Source of the DNA: Virgibacillus profundi
GTDB taxonomy: Bacteria > Bacillota > Bacilli > Bacillales > Amphibacillaceae
Reading direction: 5' to 3'
Length of the DNA stretch: 64,000 nucleotides
Assembly: GCF_002287375.1 (NCBI RefSeq)
Contig: NZ_NPOA01000015.1
Location: 1 to 64,000 of the forward strand
Part shown: in pieces, positions 33,401-41,396 of the stretch
Layout: each line of letters begins with the position of its first letter
Numbering within the stretch: position 1 is the first letter of the stretch
The notes under the pieces: model-generated
Database searches by the model: none
What the model saw: the letters and a program-made list of their open reading frames with translations, nothing else
Told to the model about the DNA's origin: nothing
Position numbers and translations under genes: made by a program

Positions 33401-33636
33401 TACCAAACACATACGTCGTCTTTTGTATCAACTGCGGTGATATTAGCAACAATCTATACGAAAAGAGCCTTTTAAAAAAGAAATATAGCGCAAATTGTCA
33501 TTATTTCGTGAGAATTTTTTTAACGGCTTGTATATTAGAATGTAATTCTATTCCGTGATATAATTATTCTTGGATTTACTATAAAATAAACTAGATTTCA
33601 ACTATGATTTCGTCTAGAATTAGTGGAGGATATATA

Positions 33637-34566
33637 ATGAGAAATAAAGAAATACCCGCTTCACAGAAGGGGGTTAACGAGTCTATTAATATGCAAAAAA
33701 CAACACTGATCTCTGATCTTATCTCACTATTTAAAGCAAAAGTTTTGATCCTGAATGTATTGCCTGTTTTTGCCGGATTCTGGCTGGCACTTCATTTTAC
33801 CAACGCTTCCTTTATCGATCATTGGGTGTTATTTTTGTTGACTATTGTAGGAAGTACTCTCGTTATGGCAGGTGCACTTATTTTTAATAACTGGTACGAT
33901 GTTGATATCGATACTGTCATGGAGCGGACGAAGCTTCGTCCAACAGTAACTGGTAATTTTTCACTGAAAGCCGTTTTAGCAACGGGGATTATTACGACAC
34001 TCCTAGGTTTTATTCTATTATTATTTATCACGTTCGAAACGGTAATATATGCGTTCATCGGCTGGTTTACCTATGTTTTTCTGTATACGATGTGGTCCAA
34101 ACGAAAATATACACTTAATACGGTAATCGGCAGTCTTTCCGGTGCGGTGACACCTTTAATTGGCTGGGCAGCAATTGATTCTGCTTATCATATTGTACCG
34201 ATTGTTTTATTTCTTATTTTGTTTATTTGGCAAATGCCGCATACATTTGCAATTGCCATTAAGAAATATAAGGAATATAAAGCAGCCAATGTTGCGATGC
34301 TGCCTGTTGTGCATGGTATGAATGTGACAAAACGCCAAATGTTTGTTTATGTTGCATGTCTGCTGCCACTACCATTCTTTTTATCCGCACTCGGCACGAC
34401 ATTCATCGTGATAATCACAATCCTTAATGTTGGCTGGCTGATCCTCAGTTTGACAGGATTTTTTACCGAAAACAACTGGAAATGGGCACATATGAATTTT
34501 CTCTACTCTGTAAATTATTTAGCGATATTATTTATCCTGTCGATCATTGTAACATTACCTGTTTAA
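33637..34566 (+). CDS. ctaB: Protoheme IX farnesyltransferase (heme O synthase)
   Basis: The start at 33637 has GGAGG eight bases upstream. The 309-residue membrane protein has about eight helices and the UbiA-type prenyltransferase motif N-N-W-Y-D-V-D-I-D-T-V-M-E-R-T-K-L-R-P (about 84-102) plus a second acidic segment near K-K-Y-K-E-Y-K. It adds a farnesyl group to heme b to make heme o for terminal oxidases. It is not next to ctaA or oxidase genes here, so it may be a second copy. It lies in single-gene context between repeats. Confidence 0.9.
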   Translation: MRNKEIPASQKGVNESINMQKTTLISDLISLFKAKVLILNVLPVFAGFWLALHFTNASFIDHWVLFLLTIVGSTLVMAGALIFNNWYDVDIDTVMERTKLRPTVTGNFSLKAVLATGIITTLLGFILLLFITFETVIYAFIGWFTYVFLYTMWSKRKYTLNTVIGSLSGAVTPLIGWAAIDSAYHIVPIVLFLILFIWQMPHTFAIAIKKYKEYKAANVAMLPVVHGMNVTKRQMFVYVACLLPLPFFLSALGTTFIVIITILNVGWLILSLTGFFTENNWKWAHMNFLYSVNYLAILFILSIIVTLPV

Positions 34567-34674
34567 GGGAAAAGAAGAATAGGTGTTGTAGAGTAATTAT
34601 ATAAAGTGATATGATCATATAAGAATGTACGGATGTTCAAGGTTATAATTTCAATAAAAAATGGAGGCAACACA

Positions 34675-34956
34675 ATGGCTACAATCAATAAGGGAGCAAG
34701 TAAATTTTACGTTGGGGACGACATAAAGGATCCATTAGCAGAAATTACATTTGTAGAAAACGGGGATAATCGATTGGTTATTGATCATACCTATGTGTCG
34801 GACGAGCTCCGGGGCCAGGGGATTGCCGGGAAATTAGTAGAGCAGGTTGTCATATACGCCAGAGAAAAAGGGAAAAATATCAATCCTTTATGTCCCTATG
34901 CAAAAAGTAAATTAGAGAAAACTCTAGAATTTCATGATGTGCTGGAGCAGAAATAA
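34675..34956 (+). CDS. YjdJ/GNAT-type small N-acetyltransferase
   Basis: The 93-residue product, started at ATG 34675 with GGAGG upstream, has the compact form of the GNAT fold: F-Y-V-G-D-D, A-E-I-T-F-V-E-N-G-D-N-R-L-V-I-D-H-T-Y-V-S-D-E-L-R-G-Q-G-I-A-G-K-L-V (acetyl-CoA loop R-G-Q-G-I-A) and I-N-P-L-C-P-Y-A-K. The C-P-Y-A segment is typical of the small YjdJ-like (COG2388) group. The substrate is unknown. It is a single gene with a terminator. Confidence 0.88.
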   Translation: MATINKGASKFYVGDDIKDPLAEITFVENGDNRLVIDHTYVSDELRGQGIAGKLVEQVVIYAREKGKNINPLCPYAKSKLEKTLEFHDVLEQK

Positions 34957-34970
34957 AAGGTGGAAAATAA

Positions 34971-35006
34971 ATCAGGACATCTCAAATAGGGACGTCCTGA
35001 TTTTTT
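34971..35006 (+). terminator. Terminator of the small acetyltransferase gene
   Basis: ATCAGGAC (34971-34978) pairs with GTCCTGAT (34994-35001), followed by TTTTT. Confidence 0.8.
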
Positions 35007-35053
35007 GCATTGCTGTTTTCTAAAAGATTGTTTTTTTACAGAAAAGAAATAAT

Positions 35054-35447
35054 CTGCGAAGTAAAATCAATAGTAATAGGTTTAATCCATCGCTCCGGAA
35101 ATACACTACGCTTTCCGCGGGCGGCTGATGAGCCTCCTCGAGCTTCCGCTCTCCGGGGTCTCATCTAGGCCTCTGCTCCCGCAGGAGTCTCCGTGTATTT
35201 CCTCCGCTATAATTGCAAGTATTGGCAATGAACCATATGAACTAATTGGTACAAAGCATTGAACACTCCACCAGTCCGGGTGAGCGGAGGGCGGTGACTC
35301 CTGCGGGAATAGCACGTGTCCGAAGACCCCGCAGAGTGGGTTTCTTGAGGAGGCTGAGGCCGTGCCCGCGGAAAGCATCCGCCCGCAGCGATCCCGGACG
35401 GCGACAATAGCACATGTTATTGGAATCAATCCCAATTTACTTCGCAG
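35054..35447. repeat. Paired inverted GC-rich element, copy 2, with 12-bp outer inverted repeats
   Basis: Arm 1 (35091-35208) and arm 2 (about 35272-35400) match the copy 1 arms. The whole is bounded by CTGCGAAGTAAA (35054-35065) and TTTACTTCGCAG (35436-35447), a perfect 12-bp inverted repeat. The spacer differs from copies 1 and 3. A leading TGCTGTTTTCTAAAAGATTG (about 35008-35030) is shared with 32937-32957 ahead of copy 1. Confidence 0.85.
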
Positions 35448-35514
35448 TTTACATCCACTACGAGGATTATTTGTCATTTAAAAATAAATAATAAAAAGAA
35501 GGGTTTTTTAAGTT

Positions 35515-35949
35515 ATGGAATTAATGGATGAATTAGCTTCAGCCTATTTAGATAACTTTGATGAAATGTCATATGTTTTAAATAAGGAAACAGGGGAGGT
35601 AATTTTGGATGCTCCGGAATCATTAACGGGAGAACCGGAAGTCGACTGGAATGATGAAGAAGCTGAGAGTCTTCTTTCAATCCCGCAAATAACTTCATCT
35701 GAAGCATATGATGTTATGCTTAAATTCTGCGATAAACAAAAACCAGCAATAACTGAAAAATTAGCTAGAGTACTTGAAGGAAGAAAACCATTTAGGAACT
35801 TTAAAGATAAAGTAATTGAACTTGGAATGGAGGAACAATGGTATTCTTTTGAGCAAAATGAGGCAAAAGAAGTTATTATGAAATGGTTGAGTGATCACAG
35901 TCTGTTGTATGAAATGCTTAATCAGAAATTCAGATCAGATAAAAAGTAA
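35515..35949 (+). CDS. UPF0158 family protein
   Basis: The 144-residue acidic protein matches UPF0158: L-A-S-A-Y-L-D-N-F-D-E-M-S-Y-V-L-N-K-E-T-G-E-V (about 6-28), then I-P-Q-I-T-S-S-E-A-Y-D-V-M, L-A-R-V-L-E-G-R-K-P-F-R-N-F-K-D and E-E-Q-W-Y-S-F-E. The function is unknown. It lies 25 bases before a small helix-turn-helix gene in the same direction and may be co-transcribed with it. Confidence 0.88.
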   Translation: MELMDELASAYLDNFDEMSYVLNKETGEVILDAPESLTGEPEVDWNDEEAESLLSIPQITSSEAYDVMLKFCDKQKPAITEKLARVLEGRKPFRNFKDKVIELGMEEQWYSFEQNEAKEVIMKWLSDHSLLYEMLNQKFRSDKK

Positions 35950-35974
35950 TTACTGCAGGGGAGAATAAAATGTC

Positions 35975-36205
35975 ATGTACCTAACCATCCAGGAAACTGC
36001 TGAATATTTATCCATCGAAGCATACAAAATCAAAGCCCTTGTACTGCAGGGACGCATTCGCTCTATTCATGATGGGGAGCAGTACTTAATTAATAAAGCG
36101 CAATTTACCACGCATTTTGAACAGGTGGAAAAGTACCAAAGAATGATCCAGGAATATCTAAATGAACCGATTCCGGAAGATATTGATGTGAAGGATGAGG
36201 ATTAG
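35975..36205 (+). CDS. Excisionase-type helix-turn-helix protein (76 aa)
   Basis: The protein opens M-Y-L-T-I-Q-E-T-A-E-Y-L-S-I-E-A-Y-K-I-K and has L-V-L-Q-G-R-I-R-S-I-H-D-G-E-Q-Y-L-I, the winged MerR/excisionase-like DNA-binding fold (Pfam HTH_17 type). An acidic tail follows. In phages such proteins direct excision; as a free chromosomal gene it is more likely a small regulator. GGGGAGA upstream supports the start. An upstream out-of-frame ATG (35970) is not used. Confidence 0.85.
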   Translation: MYLTIQETAEYLSIEAYKIKALVLQGRIRSIHDGEQYLINKAQFTTHFEQVEKYQRMIQEYLNEPIPEDIDVKDED

Positions 36206-36299
36206 GTTGCAATCAGGATAATTTAACTTTAATGTTAAGGAAAGCTGTCATGATTAAAAGAACAGTTAACTTAGCATTTTTTAGGTGAAGGAGATAAAC

Positions 36300-37220
36300 A
36301 TGTCTAAAAAACACAATACAAGAAACAAGAAGCAAGCGAATTCTCTCATATATACGGTCAGGGAACAGCAAGAATTACTGCCTTTCTTACGGGAAGCTAT
36401 GTCCAATCGCAGCCGTAATTCAGTGAAATCCATCCTTACACGTGGGCAGGTAACAGTGGATGATCATATTGAAACAAAACATAATTATTCACTGCAGGCA
36501 GGTCAGACTGTTACGATTTTGAAAAATAAAGCAGCAGTAAAAGAAAATGCTTTAATCGGCATGTCTATTTTATATGAGGATGACGACATCATTGTAATTA
36601 ATAAAGAAGCTGGCTTGCTGTCAATAGCTACAGAAAAGGAAAAAAGACAAACGGCACATCATCAATTGATGGAGTATGTCAGACTAGAGAATCCACAAAA
36701 CAGAATTTTTGTTGTTCATCGTTTGGATAAAGATACATCAGGTGTGATGATGTTCGCTAAAAGTGAGCAGGTAAAGCGCACCTTGCAAAATAATTGGAAG
36801 ACGATTGTAAAAAAGCGGTCCTATGCTGCACTTGTTGAGGGAAAAGTGGCAAAGGAAAAGGGCTATATTTCGTCATGGCTACGTGAAAGTAAAACCCATT
36901 TAGTGTATTCAAGCCAAACAAAAAATGATGGTCTGCATGCGGTAACCCGCTATAAAGTTATCCAATCCAACCAAGATTATTCCTTACTTGAAGTACAGCT
37001 TGAAACAGGGCGGAAAAACCAAATTCGTGTCCATATGCAGGATTTGGGTTATCCAGTTGTTGGTGATAAGAAATATGGCTCAAAGACAAATGAAATCGGC
37101 AGACTGGGACTGCATGCAAAGGTATTGTCATTTAACCACCCGACGACAGAACAATTATTACTATTTAAAGCAGATGTGCCGAAATCTTTTTTGACAAAAT
37201 CAAAATTGGAGAAAAATTGA
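36300..37220 (+). CDS. RluA family pseudouridine synthase
   Basis: The start at 36300 has GAAGGAG upstream; GTG 36285 overlaps it. The 306-residue product has an N-terminal S4-like part (S-R-N-S-V-K-S-I-L-T-R-G-Q-V-T-V-D), then the RluA catalytic domain with I-L-Y-E-D-D-D-I-I-V-I-N-K and H-R-L-D-K-D-T-S-G-V (catalytic Asp near 145), and L-E-T-G-R-K-N-Q-I-R-V-H plus G-D-K-K-Y-G. It would isomerise uridines in rRNA or tRNA; which site is not evident. Confidence 0.92.
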   Translation: MSKKHNTRNKKQANSLIYTVREQQELLPFLREAMSNRSRNSVKSILTRGQVTVDDHIETKHNYSLQAGQTVTILKNKAAVKENALIGMSILYEDDDIIVINKEAGLLSIATEKEKRQTAHHQLMEYVRLENPQNRIFVVHRLDKDTSGVMMFAKSEQVKRTLQNNWKTIVKKRSYAALVEGKVAKEKGYISSWLRESKTHLVYSSQTKNDGLHAVTRYKVIQSNQDYSLLEVQLETGRKNQIRVHMQDLGYPVVGDKKYGSKTNEIGRLGLHAKVLSFNHPTTEQLLLFKADVPKSFLTKSKLEKN

Positions 37221-37228
37221 AAAAGTAG

Positions 37229-37259
37229 TTGCACCTCCCGTAACGTAACCCTGTATAAT
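37229..37259 (+). promoter_or_regulatory. MerR-type promoter with 19-base spacer
   Basis: TTGCAC (37229-37234) and TATAAT (37254-37259) are separated by 19 bases, the unusual spacing that MerR activators correct by untwisting DNA. CCCGTAACGTAACCC lies in the spacer. Confidence 0.65.
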
Positions 37260-37290
37260 GAAAATAATCATTAACGGGGGAGGTTGTTTC

Positions 37291-38043
37291 ATGTATTCAA
37301 TAGGAAAGCTTTCTAAGCTAAGTAATGTAACGATTCGTACATTGAGATATTATGATGAGATTGGGCTATTGCCACCAACTAGTATCGGTGAGGGTGGACG
37401 CCGTTATTATGATAATGATGCTGTTTTAAAGCTGCATAATATCATATTTTTAAAAGAACTGGGATTTGAGCTGGAGACCATTCACGAAATACTTGCAGAT
37501 CAAATAAAATCGGCCAAAGATTTACTGCAAATAAGATTGGAAATTATCCAAGCAGAAGAGAAGCAGCTGCAAAAATCAAAAGAAAAAATACAGGCAATCA
37601 TACAACTGATGGAATTAAATGGGGATGATGACTGGCAAGGTATTTTCAATACATTTACCGATGTAAAAAGTGACAAACAGAAAATAATAGCGAATTGGAA
37701 CAAGTATTTTACCGAAGAAGAGCAGGAAATTTTAAATCAACTTCCGCGAATTGGTGAGGATCATGAGGAAGTTGAAAAATGGACAGCGCTTATAAATGAT
37801 ATTCGATTGCATATTCATAAGGAACCTTCGTCATCAGAAGCCCAGAGTTTGGCGAAAAGGTGGATGGGCCTGGTAGATAACATGTTCAAAGGCGATCAAA
37901 AACTTTCACAAAAAGTTTGGCATCTTAATTGGGAAAAGAAAGAAAATTTGGGTGTGTACGAATATGATCCGGAAATTACTGACTTTATCAGAAGGGCTTA
38001 TGAATATTATTTCACCCATGGACAAGTAGGTGAAAGCCGATGA
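37291..38043 (+). CDS. MerR family transcriptional regulator
   Basis: The start at 37291 has GGGGGAGG upstream. The 250-residue product has the MerR winged helix (M-Y-S-I-G-K-L-S-K-L-S-N-V-T-I-R-T-L-R-Y-Y-D-E-I-G-L-L-P-P), a long dimerisation helix (about 75-115), and a C-terminal TipAS-like antibiotic-recognition domain region (W-N-K-Y-F-T-E-E-E, S-S-S-E-A-Q-S-L-A-K-R-W). Such proteins sense drugs or small molecules. The stop overlaps the next start by ATGA, so regulator and membrane protein are coupled, and the promoter suggests autoactivation. Confidence 0.9.
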   Translation: MYSIGKLSKLSNVTIRTLRYYDEIGLLPPTSIGEGGRRYYDNDAVLKLHNIIFLKELGFELETIHEILADQIKSAKDLLQIRLEIIQAEEKQLQKSKEKIQAIIQLMELNGDDDWQGIFNTFTDVKSDKQKIIANWNKYFTEEEQEILNQLPRIGEDHEEVEKWTALINDIRLHIHKEPSSSEAQSLAKRWMGLVDNMFKGDQKLSQKVWHLNWEKKENLGVYEYDPEITDFIRRAYEYYFTHGQVGESR

Positions 38044-38696
38044 ATAGAAAGCTTATTTTTCTGGATTTAATTTGCTATGCGGCAATTCCCTATTTGATCT
38101 GGACCCATGGAAGAGAACCACTTGGAGATTATCTTGCAATCCTATTATCAACAGTTCCCGGATTTATTTATACCATTTACCGATTTATAATGGAAAAACA
38201 GTTAAATATAGCTGGATTATTTATCATTGGTTCACTATTCATTAGTACAGCTGTAAATTTATTGTCATCTTCTGCAGATAATATGCTATGGAATCAGGTT
38301 TATTTAGGTTTTGGTTATGTTATTGTCTATTTATTATCGATGTTATTTAGAAAACCATTGGCACTCTATTTTGCTGTTGACTGGGCATATTTGCAAGGAT
38401 ACCGGCGTGAAGCGAGTAAAAGATTGTACCGTACGAGAGGAATCTTTAGATGGTTTCAGTTATTGACATTGCTATTTGTCGTTCGTGGAATTTTCCATAA
38501 TGGACTAAAAGGCTGGCTCATCCATACATATGGTGCTGATGGCTTTGGGAAAATGCTTATCTATATGAATATAAGTGGCTGGACCTTTAGTATATTGATT
38601 ACCTTAGGTTTTATATTAATTACTGTAAAAATAAATAATTATTTTAAAGAGCAGAATCAGGTGCAGCCTGATACAGCAGCAAATGATACAGATTAA
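38040..38696 (+). CDS. VC0807-family membrane protein
   Basis: The 218-residue protein has about five to six hydrophobic helices and opens N-R-K-L-I-F-L-D-L-I-C-Y-A-A-I-P-Y-L-I-W, with G-D-Y-L-A-I-L-L-S-T-V-P-G-F-I-Y, G-F-G-Y-V-I-V and R-K-P-L-A-L-Y-F. This looks like the VC0807 family, whose function is unknown. Its four-base overlap with the MerR gene and a following small membrane gene make a three-gene unit. By analogy with other MerR-controlled units it may handle the compound sensed by the regulator. Confidence 0.8.
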   Translation: MNRKLIFLDLICYAAIPYLIWTHGREPLGDYLAILLSTVPGFIYTIYRFIMEKQLNIAGLFIIGSLFISTAVNLLSSSADNMLWNQVYLGFGYVIVYLLSMLFRKPLALYFAVDWAYLQGYRREASKRLYRTRGIFRWFQLLTLLFVVRGIFHNGLKGWLIHTYGADGFGKMLIYMNISGWTFSILITLGFILITVKINNYFKEQNQVQPDTAANDTD

Positions 38697-38711
38697 GGAA
38701 AGGGGATATGC

Positions 38712-38960
38712 ATGCTGAAATACATAGGTTTTACTGTAATTTTCCTAGGGGTTTACTTCCTTTTGCAAATTGGAACGGGCATTGTTTCTACCTTTTTTTA
38801 CACCCCGGATATTCAGGAGGTAATAGAAACAGGATCAGTATTTTCAGGCAAAATTGAATTTGGCAACACGGATCCGGCCCTTGTCATCCTTTTTGGAATC
38901 ATCTCTTTTTGTGCAGCTATGGGTGTAATGAAAGTATTTAAGAAAATAGCAAAAGGATGA
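38712..38960 (+). CDS. Small membrane protein (82 aa)
   Basis: AAGGGG upstream supports the ATG. The product has two hydrophobic helices (about 5-23 and 56-76) with a short extracytoplasmic loop between them, and a basic C-terminus K-V-F-K-K-I-A-K-G. I do not recognise the family. It lies 15 bases after the VC0807-like gene and before a terminator, so it is the last gene of the MerR operon. Confidence 0.7.
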   Translation: MLKYIGFTVIFLGVYFLLQIGTGIVSTFFYTPDIQEVIETGSVFSGKIEFGNTDPALVILFGIISFCAAMGVMKVFKKIAKG

Positions 38961-38991
38961 AGGATGAGCGGAAATTCCACTCATCCTTTAA
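38961..38991. terminator. Terminator between the MerR operon and the P1 peptidase gene
   Basis: AAGGATGAG and CTCATCCTT form a 9-bp stem in the gap between convergent genes. It overlaps the last codon region of the peptidase gene. Confidence 0.6.
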
Positions 38992-39971
38992 AATGGAGCC
39001 TTTTCCACAACTCTACCTTTTCTGCCTTCCGTAGTTTCTGCATTTTTTAATGAATTGATAATCGCTACTTCCGTTGTCTCAATAACGGCTTGAAATAATT
39101 GATTCATTACTGGGTGGTCATCTCGAAGATAATTTCCATACTGCATAGGTGTTTTCACATGATGTTCATAGGGATTGGCAGTTGAAAATGCTATGGCTAT
39201 ATCTCCACTGCCATTATCAATGTGACTCCCGGTTCGTCCAAGTCCAGCTGCACAGCGCTTTGCAAGACGTTTTAGCTGTCGATCATAAAGTGGTGCATCT
39301 GTTGCAATGATTATCATGATGGAACCATCCGGTGTATCCATTTTTATTTTATCAAAATCAGCAAATAATGCTTCCTCCCGCTTTCCGAAATTGCTCAGAA
39401 CTAGGCAGCCAACAGTATAATTTTCCTTTTCGACGTTTATGACTCGTGAAGCTGTTCCAATTCCGCCTTTGTAGTTAAAGCAAACCATTCCTTTACCGGC
39501 TCCTACAGCCCCTTCTTCTACTGGATCACCTGTAGCATTTTTAATTGCTTGTATAGCATGTTCAGGCTTTATCGCTTGATGGCGAATAGCGTTCAAATAA
39601 CTGTCATTGCATTCCCCGACAACAATATTAATCGTACTTGTTGTGTCACCAATTTCCTTCGTAGTATCCATCATATATTGCAACGTACCCTGCAAAACGG
39701 CTCCCACACTAAAAGTGTTTGTAAGCATGATTGGAGATTCCAGCAGCCCAAGTTCATCTACTTGAATCAGACCTGCAGTTTTACCAAATCCATTGATCAC
39801 TGCACTTCCTGCACGTGTTTTCTTATTAAAAAGATTCTCTCCATGTGGCAGGATTGCAGTAACTCCCGTACAAATCGTGTTTTCCTCATCAATTTTTTCA
39901 TATAAAGTGACATGTCCAACCATAACGCCTTCCACATCGGTAATACAATTGGCTTTTCCTTTTTGCAGCAT
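38988..39971 (-). CDS. P1 family aminopeptidase (DmpA/S58 type)
   Basis: The start at 39971 has AAGGGG upstream. The 327-residue N-terminal nucleophile enzyme shows I-T-D-V-E-G-V-M-V-G-H-V-T, R-A-G-S-A-V-I-N-G-F-G-K-T-A-G-L, G-E-C-N-D-S-Y-L-N, and G-A-V-G-A-G-K-G-M-V-C-F-N-Y-K-G-G-I-G-T-A-S-R, where DmpA-type enzymes cleave themselves to expose the catalytic residue. Late N-P-Y-E-H-H is also present. Family members are D-aminopeptidase/esterases or beta-peptidases. No signal peptide is seen. The substrate is unknown. Confidence 0.9.
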   Translation of the reverse strand: MLQKGKANCITDVEGVMVGHVTLYEKIDEENTICTGVTAILPHGENLFNKKTRAGSAVINGFGKTAGLIQVDELGLLESPIMLTNTFSVGAVLQGTLQYMMDTTKEIGDTTSTINIVVGECNDSYLNAIRHQAIKPEHAIQAIKNATGDPVEEGAVGAGKGMVCFNYKGGIGTASRVINVEKENYTVGCLVLSNFGKREEALFADFDKIKMDTPDGSIMIIIATDAPLYDRQLKRLAKRCAAGLGRTGSHIDNGSGDIAIAFSTANPYEHHVKTPMQYGNYLRDDHPVMNQLFQAVIETTEVAIINSLKNAETTEGRKGRVVEKAPF

Positions 39972-40042
39972 ATTGAACAACCCCTTTCGGAAATTATGTA
40001 GATATAGTATTAGCATTATTAAATAGTTTAATTGTACAATCC

Positions 40043-41062
40043 TTACCATTTCGCCATATGTTCTTCAATGCAACCAAGTAAACCATCAATCACCAGTGTT
40101 TTCCCATTTGGAAGCTGTATCTCTCCGGAATAATGTCCGACCATTTGGTGTACATCTGATTTCACAACAAGTACATTGGAATAGGCTTTACGCTCGAAAA
40201 ATGGGGTAAAAGTAAGACGTACTTGTTCAGAAACTGTATGAATTTTCCAGGGTTTCATATAGTCTGCTTGATCATAAATGAATTCAACATCCTCATTAAT
40301 TTTCGTTATGCTTCCATTCAAAATAACTGCATTTTCATTGGAGCCTGTGCGATCCGTCCATTGTCCACCGAAATTTAATCCAATGACATCATCCGATTGT
40401 CTTCCTGATGCCATACCCCAATTCCAGGTACTTTCACGTGGCCAAACACCACGTCCATAGTCGAGTACTGCAAAATCTGTTTCCGGATTAAATGTAAACG
40501 TTTTGCTTCCCAAAGAAAATTCACCTTCTGCCGGCAGACAATGATGTTTTGCTGTGAACTGAAATTGGTTGTCATTCCAGGGTACAACAACATTCAGTGT
40601 ATCCAGGTTTGTTGGGTAATTTATTTTTATATCAGTCTTTAGTGCTTCTCCACCAAAATCTATACTGCTCACCTTTAGTGTCATATGATCTTCATTCCAG
40701 ACGAAAAATATGCCAAGGTCTTTATGGATCGCTTCCATACTATCGTAAACATTTTCAGACATTACCACTTTTTTGCTAAATGGGATAAGAATTGTTTCCT
40801 CGTGAAACTTCTTTGTGCTGTATTCTAGGGTATACACAAAACAGACAGCAGCATAGTCGAGATGACTAATGGTTGCTGAAAACATTGCATCCTTACCAAA
40901 TACGCACCAATAATTCCATTTTTTCTTGCGCAAGAAATGTCCTGTTAGATTGGATGTAATTATAGGATTACGCGCCCAGCCGATACTTTCTTTATTTAGA
41001 TTACCATTGGAATCACAAAGTTGAACAGGTTGTGTGATTTCTCTTTCGGTATATGTAGTTAT
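40043..41062 (-). CDS. DUF2804 family protein with apparent AUA start
   Basis: The body matches DUF2804 (R-K-K-K-W-N-Y-W-C-V-F-G, P-A-E-G-E-F-S-L-G, D-Y-G-R-G-V-W-P-R-E-S-T-W-N-W-G, G-L-N-F-G-G-Q-W-T-D-R-T-G-S-N-E-N). The first in-frame usual start (TTG 40933) cuts inside this domain. The frame continues upstream with T-E-R-E-I-T-Q-P-V-Q-L-C-D and W-A-R-N-P-I-I-T-S-N-L, to ATA at 41062-41060, which sits eight bases after AAGGGGG (41077-41071). That gives about 339 residues, near the family's usual length. The function is unknown. It precedes the P1 peptidase gene by about 70 bases. Confidence 0.8.
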   Translation of the reverse strand: MTTYTEREITQPVQLCDSNGNLNKESIGWARNPIITSNLTGHFLRKKKWNYWCVFGKDAMFSATISHLDYAAVCFVYTLEYSTKKFHEETILIPFSKKVVMSENVYDSMEAIHKDLGIFFVWNEDHMTLKVSSIDFGGEALKTDIKINYPTNLDTLNVVVPWNDNQFQFTAKHHCLPAEGEFSLGSKTFTFNPETDFAVLDYGRGVWPRESTWNWGMASGRQSDDVIGLNFGGQWTDRTGSNENAVILNGSITKINEDVEFIYDQADYMKPWKIHTVSEQVRLTFTPFFERKAYSNVLVVKSDVHQMVGHYSGEIQLPNGKTLVIDGLLGCIEEHMAKW

Positions 41063-41351
41063 TGCAAAAACCCCCTTATGGATCTATTAGCTTATAATTC
41101 GACAAATGACAGCAAAATCCTTCAATTGGAAATGTATTTCTTTCATTTAAGTCAAATAAGAAATACCTGATGATATGCCAAATGAAATCGCAACACACTA
41201 CTTCCTCAGTATCTATTATTAGAAACTGCACCTCCATAAGTTATTTTGTAGCTAACATTTGTGCTCCTGAACAACATCATCTAACAGTGTAGTGAAATGC
41301 ATGATATCTTCCTTTTTGCAAGCTTACGTTCTGTTTAAATCTATAAGAATA
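41063..41351. other. Intergenic region, no gene seen
   Basis: Apart from the DUF2804 ribosome site at 41071-41077 (minus), no coding frame or repeat was found here. Confidence 0.35.
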
Positions 41352-41373
41352 GGTGTACAAATTAATGTACACC
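41352..41373 (-). terminator. Hairpin after the DUF4041 gene
   Basis: GGTGTACA (41352-41359) and TGTACACC (41366-41373) form a perfect 8-bp stem. There is no long U-run, so termination is uncertain. Confidence 0.5.
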
Positions 41374-41396
41374 ATATTATTTAATCTTAAAAAATA

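Noticed and set aside
33244-33558. Open frames across the paired GC-rich elements (also near 35106-35477 and 55206-55448)
   Set aside because: They only follow the repeat arms, lack ribosome sites and give low-complexity basic products that differ between copies.
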